Assembly: GCF_024199945.1 (NCBI RefSeq)
Contig: NZ_JANADP010000001.1
Span: forward strand, 2,294,001 to 2,358,000
Length of the DNA stretch: 64,000 nucleotides
Source of the DNA: Bradyrhizobium sp. CCGUVB4N
GTDB lineage: Bacteria; Pseudomonadota; Alphaproteobacteria; Rhizobiales; Xanthobacteraceae
Direction of reading: 5' to 3'
The notes under the pieces were generated by a model. The model was not told the origin of the DNA. It made no database searches and saw only the letters and a list, made by a program, of their open reading frames with translations. Below, one piece after another: positions 42,754 to 51,527 of the stretch. The position numbers and the translations under genes were made by a program. Positions within the stretch are counted from its first letter, which is position 1. Each line of letters opens with the position of its first letter.

Positions 42754-43869
42754 ATGGCTGTCACTGCGTCTTTTCTGGCGGAGTTGGATGAGGCGGTTGC
42801 CAAGGGAAATCCGGAGAGTTGTCTTCGGGCGCTATGGCATGCCGCCGATGTTCTGATCGCTGGCACCTATTCCGAGGACCAGATCTGGACCTTCGGCGAG
42901 GTCATCGGCCGGCTTGCGCAGGAAATCGAGGTCGGCGCGCGGGCGAGGCTGGCGGGTAAGCTCGCCTGCAGCCCAAACGCGCCGTACGCTCTGACGCGGC
43001 AGATGGCCAGCGACGACTGCATCGATGTGGCGTGGCCGATTCTCAGCCAGTCGGAGCGGCTTGACACGGAGACGCTGATCGCCTGCGCCAAGAGCAAGAG
43101 CCAGCAGCATCTCCTTGCAATCTCCAGGCGACAGGCGGTGCCTGCCGCAGTGACCGATGTCCTGGTGGTGCGGGGGTCTCCCGAGGTCGTCACCTCGGTC
43201 GCATCGAACGCCGGCGCGAATTTTTCCAATTCCGGATTTCTCCATTTGGTGCGGCGGTCGGAGGGCGATTCCATTCTCGCCGAATCGGTGGGGCTCCGAA
43301 AGGACATTCCCCGGCACCTGTTCCATCAGCTGATCGCCAAAGCCTCGGAAGAGGTGCGGCGGAAGCTGCAGAACGAACGTCCCGATATCGAGACGCATAT
43401 CGATCGCGTCGTCACCGACGTCACGGGAGCGATTCACGCCAGGTTCGGTCCGGCCTCCAAGGATTACTTCACTGCCAAGCGCACGGTCGCGAAGCTGCAT
43501 GAGAGAGGCGAGCTGACGGAAGACAAGGTCTTCGAGCTCGCTCACTCCCTCAGGTTCAACGAGACCGCCGTGGCGCTATCGTTGCTCTGTCGTCTGCCGA
43601 TCGACGTTGCGGAGCGGGCACTGATCGAAAAGGATCGCGAACCGGCGTTGATCCTGGCCAAGTCTCTCGATTTCTCCTGGCCCACAACGATGGCCTTGCT
43701 GTTCCTGGGAGCGGCCAACTACCGCATAACGGCCGGCGAGCTGGAGCGATTGAATCTCAATTTCTTCCGGCTGAACGTCATGGCGTGCCGCGAGGTCGTC
43801 ACAATCTATCGAACGCGAAAAGAGGAAGCTTTCGGCAGCTCATCTCGACCGTCTCGTCGCGTGATGTAG
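42754..43869 (+). CDS. DUF2336 domain-containing protein
   Basis: The 371-residue protein is a helical, HEAT-like DUF2336 family member. ERLDTETLIACAKSKSQQHLLAISRR and VTDVLVVRGSPEVVTSVASNAGANFSNSGFLHLV (each in parts) belong to its conserved middle region. No signal peptide or membrane span is visible. DUF2336 proteins are frequent in alphaproteobacteria and often lie next to regulatory or motility genes; a general role is unproven. The start at 42754 (MAVTASFLAELDE) is preferred to an ATG at 42718, although neither has a strong ribosome site. The end (RKEEAFGSSSRPSRRVM) is Arg/Ser-rich. Confidence 0.78.
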   Translation: MAVTASFLAELDEAVAKGNPESCLRALWHAADVLIAGTYSEDQIWTFGEVIGRLAQEIEVGARARLAGKLACSPNAPYALTRQMASDDCIDVAWPILSQSERLDTETLIACAKSKSQQHLLAISRRQAVPAAVTDVLVVRGSPEVVTSVASNAGANFSNSGFLHLVRRSEGDSILAESVGLRKDIPRHLFHQLIAKASEEVRRKLQNERPDIETHIDRVVTDVTGAIHARFGPASKDYFTAKRTVAKLHERGELTEDKVFELAHSLRFNETAVALSLLCRLPIDVAERALIEKDREPALILAKSLDFSWPTTMALLFLGAANYRITAGELERLNLNFFRLNVMACREVVTIYRTRKEEAFGSSSRPSRRVM

Positions 43870-43997
43870 AGCGTTTTCCCGCGCAGCCGATTCCGGCTTG
43901 CATTGGCATGTCGCAGCCGCCCCGTTGCCAATGCGGCAATGTCCAAGTACGCTCGATTCCGGCCAGCTCGAACGGCCCTTCCATTGGCCGCAAACTC

Positions 43998-44795
43998 ATG
44001 CCCAAATTTCTACGCATCGGCCTGCATCAGTCGAACGTGTCAGGATACACCTCGAAAGCATGGTGCGTGCGGCGGGTCGGCTCGGCGGTGTTCCTGAAAT
44101 GGGGCGCCGTGGAGGTGCAGGGCGCCGGCAAGGGACGCAAGGTCTACTGGACGCGTCTGCCGCAGGAGAAGACGATCCGCTGCGGCACCGCCGCGCGCGC
44201 CCAGGACTACACCAAGTCCGCGATCGCGCGGCGGCGCAGCCATGATTATGAGCCGCTCACCGGCGCCATCGCGGCCCGGCGCAAATCCGCCAACGGCAGT
44301 GCCGATCTCAAGCAGGCGCTCGCGACCATCCTGATCGTCGACATCGTCGGCTCCACGGCAAAAGCCGCAAAGCTCGGCGATGCGCGCTGGACCAAGGTGA
44401 TGGGACTGTATTACGCGGCGGTCCGCAAGGAGCTGAAATCTGCGCGCGGCAAGGAGGTCGTTACGACCGGTGACGGCGTGCTCGCGACCTTCAAGGCGCC
44501 TGCCGCCGGCATCAATTGCGCGACCGCGATAAAAAAGGCCGTGCGCACGCTCGGTCTCGAGATCAGGGTCGGCCTGCACGCGGGCGAATACACGATCAGC
44601 GGCGGCGAGATGGTCGGCCTTGCCTTCCATATCTGCACCCGCATCGCCGCCAAGGCGCGCGCCGGCGAAGTCCTGGTCTCGCGTGCCGTGAAGGATCTGC
44701 TCGCGGCGCAGTCCCAGATCGGCCTCAGGGATCACGGCAGCCACCAGCTCAAGGGCGTGCCGGCGCGGTGGCGCCTGTACCGGGTGGAGCATTGA
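43998..44795 (+). CDS. WGR-like domain fused to a class III cyclase
   Basis: The 265-residue protein has an N-terminal domain (about 1-85) with SKAWCVRRVGSAVFLKWGAVEV, which resembles the WGR fold used in some DNA-repair and stress proteins (here WGA instead of WGR). A class III cyclase domain follows at about 105-260: LIVDIVGSTAKAAKLGDARW, GKEVVTTGDGVLATF, VGLHAGEYTISGGEMVG and ICTRIAAKARAGEVLVSRA. The two aspartates are at VDIVGST and TGDGVLA. The frame is open upstream to 43785 but that part lies in the DUF2336 gene end and is not convincing. An ATG at 43998 opens the recognisable protein. The WGR-like call is a visual judgement and lower confidence than the cyclase call. Confidence 0.75.
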   Translation: MPKFLRIGLHQSNVSGYTSKAWCVRRVGSAVFLKWGAVEVQGAGKGRKVYWTRLPQEKTIRCGTAARAQDYTKSAIARRRSHDYEPLTGAIAARRKSANGSADLKQALATILIVDIVGSTAKAAKLGDARWTKVMGLYYAAVRKELKSARGKEVVTTGDGVLATFKAPAAGINCATAIKKAVRTLGLEIRVGLHAGEYTISGGEMVGLAFHICTRIAAKARAGEVLVSRAVKDLLAAQSQIGLRDHGSHQLKGVPARWRLYRVEH

Positions 44796-44864
44796 GGCGC
44801 ACTCGCTCTCGCGGCTGTCAGCGGTGCTGCCAGCGCGGGATTGTGCGGCGGCCGGCAGGGCGGC

Positions 44865-45170
44865 CGCGCTGACCCGGTCCTGATGCGGTCGTGTGCGGCC
44901 TATCTGACGCGACCGGCATCAGGGGAAACCGCACCGACCCGGTGGCAAGGTTTCATCCCGGCAACGGCGCGCCGCGCGAGCGGATCAACGGGCTCGGCAA
45001 CACAATTATTCGTGGGATCGGGGAATCCTTCGGCATCACGATCGACTATCTCTATGACAATGACGGCATCGAGGCCGACCACGAGGTCGTTGCCCGCGGC
45101 GGCACCATTGCCCGGTCGCCCGAGGTCGATGCCTTGCTGCAAACCCATCGAGCCCTCGCGCGACCGCATT
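44865..45170 (+). pseudogene. Remnant of malonyl-CoA decarboxylase C-terminus (frameshifted)
   Basis: Frame 44891-45181 encodes DPVARFHPGNGAPRERINGL then a stretch ending SPEVDALLQ, the C-terminal signature of malonyl-CoA decarboxylase (DPVARFHLGNGA, LERINWL, NYLYDLDDIE-like). Upstream, in another frame, LMRSCAAYL (44880-44909) matches the preceding LMRLCAxYL segment, so at least one frameshift occurs near 44930. Only about 95 codons of a roughly 450-codon gene remain. It is a relic in the gap between a cyclase and a hydrolase. Confidence 0.72.
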
Positions 45171-45203
45171 CAGGTCCATGACGCCCGAACCAGGAGATAG
45201 GCC

Positions 45204-45983
45204 ATGACCATGACCAGACGCACATTTGCCACCATCCTCGCCGCCGGTGCGACGGCTTCGCTGATGTCGACACGCGCGTCCGCGGCCATCGCCGCGCCCC
45301 CGAAGGCGCGCAACGTCGTGCTGGTGCACGGCCTGTTTGCCGACGGCTCCTGCTGGTCGGAGGTGATCCCGCGCCTGCAGGCGGCCGGGCTCAACGTCAC
45401 AGCGGTGCAGAACCCGCTGACGACGCTGCCCGAAGCGGTGGCATCCGCCGAGCGCGTGCTGGCGCGGCAGGACGGCCCGACGGTCCTGGTCGGCCATTCC
45501 TTCTCCGGGATGATCGTGACCGAGGCCGGCGTGCATCCGGACGTATCAGCGCTGGTCTATGTTGCGGCACGCGCGCCCGACGCGGGCGAGGATTATACGG
45601 CGCTCGCAAAGACCTTTCCGACGCCGCCGGCGAGCGCGGGCATCGTCTTCGACGGCGACGAGGGCCGCCTCTCCGAGGAAGCTTTCCTGCGCGACTTCGC
45701 CGGCGACCTGCCGGCTGCGAAAGCCAAGGTGCTCTACGCGGTGCAGGAGCCGTTCCACAAGGAATTGCTGGCGGGCAAGACCACCAATGCGGCCTGGCGG
45801 TCGAAGCCGAGCTATTACGCCGTCTCGACCGAAGACCGCACCATCAATCCCGACCTCGAGCGCTTCATGGCCAAGCGAATGGGCGCCAAGACCATCGAGG
45901 TGAAGGCGAGCCACCTCGCGCTGATCTCGCATCCCGAAGAGATCGCGGCTCTCATTCTCGAGGCAGCGGGGCAATCAGCTTGA
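45204..45983 (+). CDS. Tat-exported alpha/beta hydrolase
   Basis: The 259-residue protein has a twin-arginine-like signal (MTRRTFATILAAGATASL, cleaved near ASA) and an alpha/beta hydrolase core: VVLVHGLFADGSCWSEV for the oxyanion region, nucleophile Ser99 in GHSFSG, and a C-terminal SHLALISHPEEIA for the catalytic His. The acid residue is likely Asp in the STEDRTI block. Similar exported esterase-like proteins (the 'salicylate esterase/methylesterase' subgroup) are frequent in soil bacteria. The substrate is unknown. The stop is 3 bases from the stop of the convergent gene at 45987. Confidence 0.88.
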   Translation: MTMTRRTFATILAAGATASLMSTRASAAIAAPPKARNVVLVHGLFADGSCWSEVIPRLQAAGLNVTAVQNPLTTLPEAVASAERVLARQDGPTVLVGHSFSGMIVTEAGVHPDVSALVYVAARAPDAGEDYTALAKTFPTPPASAGIVFDGDEGRLSEEAFLRDFAGDLPAAKAKVLYAVQEPFHKELLAGKTTNAAWRSKPSYYAVSTEDRTINPDLERFMAKRMGAKTIEVKASHLALISHPEEIAALILEAAGQSA

Positions 45984-45986
45984 CGA

Positions 45987-48965
45987 TCACTCGGCAGGTA
46001 GACGCGAAGACGGCTTCTGCCCCGGCTGCCATGCGGAAACCATGGTCACCAGCTCGCTCCGGAGCCGCTCGACGACACTGGCCCAGTCGCCGCGCGTCGG
46101 CTGCCTGAACAGCCTCATCGACGAATACCACGGGCTGTCGTCGCGATTGAGCAGCCAGCGCCAGTCCGGATTGAAAGGCAACATCGTCCAGACCGGTGCG
46201 CCGAGCCCGCCCGTGAGATGAACCACGCTGGTATCGACCGAGATCACCAGGTCGAGACAGGAGACCAGCGCCGCCGTATCGCTGAAATCCGTAAGCTGCT
46301 CTGTGAGGTCGATGATGTCCTTGCGCGCGTCGAGGAAGGCGCGGTCCTCGTCCCGGACGCCTTTTTGCAGGGAGACGAACTGGACGTCGCAATCGAGCAG
46401 CGGCGCAAGCGCGTGCAGAGCGATCGACCGGTTGTGATCGTTCTTGTGACCGGGATCTCCCGACCAGACCAGGCCGACACGGAAGCGCGTATGGGAGCCA
46501 AGCCGCTCCTCCCACGCCGCCACGCGGGCGGCCGGGGGCGCAGGAAGGAAGCCTTGCGCGGACGGGATGGTGTCGAGCCGCGTCCCGAAGGCCAGCGGCA
46601 GGCTGCCGAGAGGGCAGTGCAGGTCGAATGCCAGCGATGTCGCGGCTTCCCGGCTGGTGCATTCCGCGACCCCGGCGATACCAGCCAAAAGCTGCTGGAT
46701 CGCAGGCCGGACCCCCAGGATGATGCGAGCTCCGAGCGCCGCCACCATCGGCACATAACGTGCAAACTGAATGGAGTCGCCCAGTCCCTCGTCGCAGTAG
46801 AGCAGGATGGTCTTGCCGTCGATCGGCTGTTCGCCGCGCCAAAGCGGCTGGGCAAAGCCGAGTTCGGCGAGGTGGAGAGACGACGCCTTCCAGCGCGCTT
46901 CGCGCCCCACCCAGCCGCGCTCGAAATCTCCGGTCAGCAGCTGAAGCAGCGCGAAACTGAAAACCGTCGACGCACGGTTCGGGTCGACCGCCAGCGATCT
47001 GCGAAACGCCGCGGACGCCTGATCCAGCAATTGCAGATCCAGCAACATCCAGGCCTTGTTGGCAAGCGCTGCGGCAAAATCCGGACGAAGCGCGATCGCG
47101 CGATCGATGCTGGCAAAGGCCTGATCGGTCCGGCCAAGCTTCCAATGCAGCAGGCCGAGATTGTTGTGCGTTTCCGCCACGCTCGCATCCAGCGCAATGG
47201 ACCGCGCGAAATCGGCCTCCGCGTCGGCGAGCCGGTTCGCCTCCTGGAGGCAGATGCCGCGGATCCGATACAGGCTCGCGGAATTCGGATTCAACGCCGC
47301 GGCTGCGTCCAAAGTGTCCAGCGCTTCCGCCGGCCTGCCGAGATCGAGCAGCAGCCGGCCGCAATTCTCCGCGGCCTCGAAATATCGCGGATTCAGTTGC
47401 AGCGCCTGCTGGAAGTGCAGCAGAGCCTCGTCCGTACGCTTGAGCTGCCGGAGCTGATCGCCGAGGTAATTTGAGACGAGCGCTTCCTCTTGCGTGGAGG
47501 ATAAAGCCTCGGGCCGGGCTGGCCGTGTGTCCGCATGCCATGCGGAAACCTTGGCTTCCAACGCGTGCCGGACGTGATCCACGACGCCGGCCCAGTCGTC
47601 TCGTGCCGGTTGCCTGAACAGCCGCATGGACGAATACCATGGGCTGTCGTCGCGATTGAGCAGCCAGCGCCAATCCGGGTTGAACGGCAGCATGGTCCAG
47701 ACCGGCGCGCCGAGCGCGCCTGTGAGGTGCACGACGCTGGTATCGACCGAGATCACCAGATCGAGACAGGAGACCAGCGCCGCCGTTTCGGTGAAATCGG
47801 TGAGCTGCTCCGTCAGGTCGAGGATATCAGGGCGTTCGCGGAGGAAGGCGCGGTCCTGATCCCTGATGCCCTTTTGCAGGGAGACGAACTGGGCGTCGCA
47901 ATCCAGCAGCGGCGCCAGCGCGCGCAGCGACATCGACCGGTTATGATCGTTCTTGTGGCCCGCATCTCCCGACCAGACCAGGCCGACGCGGAAGCGCGTG
48001 CGGGGACCCAGCCGCTCTTCCCACGCTGTCACGCGCTCCGCCGCGGGGGCAGGCAGAAAACCTTGCGCGAACGGGATGGTGTCGAGCCGCGTCCCGAACG
48101 CCAGCGGCAGGCTGCCGAGCGGGCAGTGCAGGTCGAATGCCAGCGACGGCGTCATCGATCGGTCGACACAATGTGCGACGCCGGGGACGCCCGAGAGCAG
48201 GGCCCGGACCGCCGGCTTGACCTCCAGGACGACCTGAGCCCCGAGCGCGGCCACGAAAGGCACGTAGCGCGCAAACTGAATTGAATCGCCCAGGGCCTCG
48301 TCGGCGTGAAGCAGGATGGTCTTGCCTTCGAGCGGCTGGTCACGAAGCCAGAAGGCTTGGGCGAATCCGCGATCGGGCAGGCCGAGGGACGACGCTTTCC
48401 AGCGTGCTTCGCGCCCCGGCAAGCCTCGCTCGAAATCGCCGGTCAGCATCTGCAGCAGCGCGAGATTCCAGATCGTGTCCGCATTGCCGGGCTCGATAGA
48501 ATGCGATTGGTGAAAGGCCGCGAAAGCCTCGTCCAGCAATTGCAGGCTCCACAGCGCCCGCGCCTTTTCGTTGAGCGCTGCGGAAAAGTTCGGACGAAGC
48601 GCGAGCGCGCGATCGAAGCTCGCGAAAGCCTGCTCCATCCGGCCAAATCGCGAATGAAGCGTACCGAGATTCTTGTGCGTCTCGGCCTCGATGGGGTTCA
48701 GCGCAATCGACGTCTCGAAGTCGGCCTGCGCCTCCTCGAGCCGGCCCAGCCGCTGCAGGCAAAGCCCGCGCGTCTGATACAGCGGCGCGACATTCGGATT
48801 GAGTCTCGCGAATGCGTTGAAGCATTCGAGGGCCTCGGCATAGCGGCCGAGATTGAACAGCGCCTGACCCTGTTTCGCAGCCTCCAGGCTCTTGGCGACC
48901 GCGAGATTTTGCGGCGCGGCCTTATGGGACTGCTTGGCCGCGGCGCGGCGTTCTTGGCGGTTCAT
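45987..48965 (-). CDS. Tandem-duplicated TPR and GT9-like protein (two fused copies)
   Basis: The 992-residue protein consists of two homologous halves of about 490 residues. Each has 4-5 TPR repeats (such as ALFNLGRYAEALECFNAFAR) and a C-terminal GT9/heptosyltransferase-like domain (KTILLHADEALGDSIQFARYV, VGLVWSGDAGHKNDHNRSM, ISVDTSVVHLTGALGAPVW). The repeats end with a WRWLLNRDDSPWYSSMRLF block in both halves. The DNA is also very similar between the copies (about 47.5-48.9 and 46.0-47.5 kb). Typical relatives have one copy of roughly 500 residues. It starts at ATG 48965 (MNRQERRAAAKQ); the frame above it is not coding. A role in O-glycosylation or envelope glycan synthesis is inferred only. 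Confidence 0.82.
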   Translation of the reverse strand: MNRQERRAAAKQSHKAAPQNLAVAKSLEAAKQGQALFNLGRYAEALECFNAFARLNPNVAPLYQTRGLCLQRLGRLEEAQADFETSIALNPIEAETHKNLGTLHSRFGRMEQAFASFDRALALRPNFSAALNEKARALWSLQLLDEAFAAFHQSHSIEPGNADTIWNLALLQMLTGDFERGLPGREARWKASSLGLPDRGFAQAFWLRDQPLEGKTILLHADEALGDSIQFARYVPFVAALGAQVVLEVKPAVRALLSGVPGVAHCVDRSMTPSLAFDLHCPLGSLPLAFGTRLDTIPFAQGFLPAPAAERVTAWEERLGPRTRFRVGLVWSGDAGHKNDHNRSMSLRALAPLLDCDAQFVSLQKGIRDQDRAFLRERPDILDLTEQLTDFTETAALVSCLDLVISVDTSVVHLTGALGAPVWTMLPFNPDWRWLLNRDDSPWYSSMRLFRQPARDDWAGVVDHVRHALEAKVSAWHADTRPARPEALSSTQEEALVSNYLGDQLRQLKRTDEALLHFQQALQLNPRYFEAAENCGRLLLDLGRPAEALDTLDAAAALNPNSASLYRIRGICLQEANRLADAEADFARSIALDASVAETHNNLGLLHWKLGRTDQAFASIDRAIALRPDFAAALANKAWMLLDLQLLDQASAAFRRSLAVDPNRASTVFSFALLQLLTGDFERGWVGREARWKASSLHLAELGFAQPLWRGEQPIDGKTILLYCDEGLGDSIQFARYVPMVAALGARIILGVRPAIQQLLAGIAGVAECTSREAATSLAFDLHCPLGSLPLAFGTRLDTIPSAQGFLPAPPAARVAAWEERLGSHTRFRVGLVWSGDPGHKNDHNRSIALHALAPLLDCDVQFVSLQKGVRDEDRAFLDARKDIIDLTEQLTDFSDTAALVSCLDLVISVDTSVVHLTGGLGAPVWTMLPFNPDWRWLLNRDDSPWYSSMRLFRQPTRGDWASVVERLRSELVTMVSAWQPGQKPSSRLPAE

Positions 48966-49284
48966 GAAGGGACCAGAAATGCTGTGTTTGCGGGATCTGC
49001 ACGACCCTGGCGTCCCGCTGCGGTAGTTTCTGGCGCAAAGCTGGTGCGAAGCTGGCGCGGGCACCGCGACCAGACCAGGCGCAGATCGAGAGGTTCCGTG
49101 ACAGTGCATCGCGAGGTGACATGGCGGCGTCCAGCGCGCGTTTGACAAAGCCAACATGGCGCCGCTACCTTCTCATCGCTTGCAAAAAAGCACGTCACGC
49201 AATTCGTGCGTTGGCAAGCGGTCAACTGGTGTCATCGGCCGGTCACACGCGGCTTGATCGACACGAGGTCAGGGAGGATACGTC
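48966..49284. other. 319-bp intergenic region
   Basis: It separates the divergent double TPR/GT9-like gene and the sugar ABC operon. It contains an imperfect direct repeat (AAGCTGG-GCG twice at about 49039-49062) and AGGGAGG before the binding protein start. No gene or clear promoter motif was recognised. Confidence 0.4.
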
Positions 49285-50577
49285 ATGAGCGGCTTCGCGC
49301 TGTCGCGTCGTTCATTGATCGGAGCCGGGATCGGCGGTGCAACGCTGGCGGGCCTCGGTGGCTTGCCCGCTGCGGCGCGGGAGTCGCGGCTGCGCATGTT
49401 CTGGTGGGGCGCCAAGGAACGGGCGGAGCGCACCGACAAGGTCAACAAGCTCTATGCGAGTGGCCATCCCGAGGTGACGATCGCCGGCGAATCGCTGGGC
49501 TGGACCGACTATTGGGCGCGGCTTGCGACGCAAACCGCAGGTCGCAATGCAGCCGACGTGCTGCAGATGGATTACCGCTACATCTTCGAATACGCCCGCC
49601 GGGGCGCCCTGCTGCCGCTCGACACTTACGTGCCGAAAACGCTCAATTTGACGGATTTCAGCCCGGCCGCGGTCGACAGCGGCAAGGTCGACGGCAAGAT
49701 CTACGGCGTCAGCCTCGGCCTCAACTCGACGGCGATGGTCTACGACAAGGGGCTGATCCAAAGTCTCGGCCTGAAAGAGCCGGTCTGGAACATGACGTGG
49801 AGCGAGATCGGCGATCTCGCAGCCGAGGTCACCAAGGCGGCCAAGCGCGATGGCTATACGGGCATGGAGGACGGCGGTGGCAACGAGCCGCTGCTCGAGG
49901 TCTGGCTCGCCCAGCGCGGCAAGTCGCTGTACACGAGCGAAGGCAAGGTCGGCTACGACGACAAGGACATGACCGAGTGGCTCGCGTTCTGGAGCGACCA
50001 GCGCAAGCGCGGTGCCTGCGCCACACCGGATACCCAGGCGCTGGACCGCGGCGAGATCGATTCGAACCTGCTCTCGCTCGGCAAGATCGCCATGACGTTT
50101 GCCCACTCCAACCAGCTGGTCGGCTTCCAGGCCATCAACAAGAGCAAGCTCGGTCTCTCCACGTTCCCCGATGGCGGACAAGGCGCGAAACCCGGCCAGT
50201 ATCTGAAGCCGGCCATGATGTGGAGCGTCTCGGCGCAATCGAAACAGGCCGAGGCGGCGGTTCAGTTGGTCAGTTACTTCGTCGCCGACACTGAGGCCGC
50301 CAAGCTGCTTGGTGTCGAGCGCGGCGTGCCGGCGTCATCGGCGATGCGCAACGTCGTGACGCCGACGCTCGACGACCTCGGCCGCGCCATGGTCGACTAC
50401 ATCAGCCTGATCAGCGACAAGGTTGGGCAGCTGCCGCCTCCGCCACCGCGGGGCGCCGGCGAGATCCAGAGCGTGCTGCGGCGCGTAAACGAGCAGGTTG
50501 GCTTCGGTCGTCTGACGCCCGCTGATGGCGCCAAGCAATTTGTCGCCGAGGCCTCCGCCGTGCTGGCCCGCGGATAG
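49285..50577 (+). CDS. Sugar ABC transporter periplasmic binding protein (family 1)
   Basis: The 430-residue protein has a twin-arginine-like signal (ALSRRSLIGAGIGGATLAGL) and a MalE-like mature part: RLRMFWWGAKERAERTDKVN, ADVLQMDYRYIFEYARRGALLPLD, and WQ-type ligand residues. The AGGGAGG ribosome site lies 7 nt before the ATG. It is the first gene of the operon with two permeases and two oxidoreductases. The WGAKERxxR motif near the N-terminus is typical for binding proteins of inositol-like or oligosaccharide substrates. The associated ATPase gene is not in the operon. Confidence 0.9.
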   Translation: MSGFALSRRSLIGAGIGGATLAGLGGLPAAARESRLRMFWWGAKERAERTDKVNKLYASGHPEVTIAGESLGWTDYWARLATQTAGRNAADVLQMDYRYIFEYARRGALLPLDTYVPKTLNLTDFSPAAVDSGKVDGKIYGVSLGLNSTAMVYDKGLIQSLGLKEPVWNMTWSEIGDLAAEVTKAAKRDGYTGMEDGGGNEPLLEVWLAQRGKSLYTSEGKVGYDDKDMTEWLAFWSDQRKRGACATPDTQALDRGEIDSNLLSLGKIAMTFAHSNQLVGFQAINKSKLGLSTFPDGGQGAKPGQYLKPAMMWSVSAQSKQAEAAVQLVSYFVADTEAAKLLGVERGVPASSAMRNVVTPTLDDLGRAMVDYISLISDKVGQLPPPPPRGAGEIQSVLRRVNEQVGFGRLTPADGAKQFVAEASAVLARG

Positions 50578-50582
50578 ACGCG

Positions 50583-51527
50583 GTGGCCGACACGCTGATC
50601 GATGCTGCGACGACGAGGCAGGCCATGCCGGCCGCACCGGCGGCTGAATTGTCCTGGCGCGAGAGTGTGGCAGGCTATCTGTTTCTCGCGCCCTGGCTCA
50701 TCGGCTTTTTCGGGTTGACGCTGGGGCCGGCGTTGATCTCGCTGTATCTGTCGTTCACGGATTACGACCTGCTCAGCAACCCGCGCTGGGTCGGCGCCGC
50801 CAACTATGTGCGCATCGCGACCAGCGATCCCAAGTTCAGCGCGGCGATGCACGTCACCTTTCTCTATGTGGCGCTATCGGTGCCGCTCAAGCTCGCCTTC
50901 GCACTCCTGGTCGCCATGATGCTGAACCGTGGCCTCCGCGGCCTGCCGCTGTACCGGGCGATCTTCTATTTGCCGTCGCTGATCGGCGCGAGCGTCGCCG
51001 TCGCGGTGCTGTGGCGCCAACTGTTTGCCGGCGACGGCCTGCTCAACCAGGCGCTGAAGCTCGTCGGCATTCATGGACCGAGCTGGATCTCCAATCCCGA
51101 CACCGCACTCTACACCCTGGTGGCGCTGAGCGTGTGGCAGTTCGGCTCGCCGATGATCATCTTTCTCGCCGGCCTCCGCCAGATTCCGAAGGACGTGTAT
51201 GAAGCCGCCGAGATCGACGGCGCCAGCCGCAGCCAGCAATTCTGGCGGATCACGCTGCCGCTGCTGACGCCGGTGCTGTTCTTCAACGTCGTGGTGCAGA
51301 CCATCGACGCCTTCAAGGCGTTCACGCCGGCCTTCATCATCAGCGGCGGCACCGGTGGCCCGATCGATGCGACGCTGTTCTACACGCTCTATCTCTACCA
51401 GGAGGCCTTTGCCTATTTCCGCATGGGCTATGCCTCCGCGCTGGCCTGGGTGCTGGTGGTGATCATCGCGGCCTTCACCGCGTTGTCCTTCCTGTCATCG
51501 CGCTACTGGGTGCACTACGATGGCTGA
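50583..51527 (+). CDS. Sugar ABC transporter permease, MalF-like
   Basis: The 314-residue protein begins with GTG 50583, five bases after the preceding stop. It has six spans with LFLAPWLIGFFGLTLGPALI at the start and the EAA loop EAAEIDGASRSQQFWRITLPLLTP, in parts EAAEIDGASRSQQFWRI and TLPLLTP, which contacts the ATPase. The MalF-type long periplasmic loop is absent. It overlaps the next permease by eight bases. It forms the heterodimeric pore with the 51520 gene. Substrate: unknown sugar or sugar alcohol. Confidence 0.92.
   Translation: MADTLIDAATTRQAMPAAPAAELSWRESVAGYLFLAPWLIGFFGLTLGPALISLYLSFTDYDLLSNPRWVGAANYVRIATSDPKFSAAMHVTFLYVALSVPLKLAFALLVAMMLNRGLRGLPLYRAIFYLPSLIGASVAVAVLWRQLFAGDGLLNQALKLVGIHGPSWISNPDTALYTLVALSVWQFGSPMIIFLAGLRQIPKDVYEAAEIDGASRSQQFWRITLPLLTPVLFFNVVVQTIDAFKAFTPAFIISGGTGGPIDATLFYTLYLYQEAFAYFRMGYASALAWVLVVIIAAFTALSFLSSRYWVHYDG

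Noticed and set aside
46218..49145. Plus-strand frames of up to 418 codons opposite the double TPR/GT9-like gene
   Set aside because: Antisense shadows of the duplicated gene; both repeat at the same positions as the duplication.
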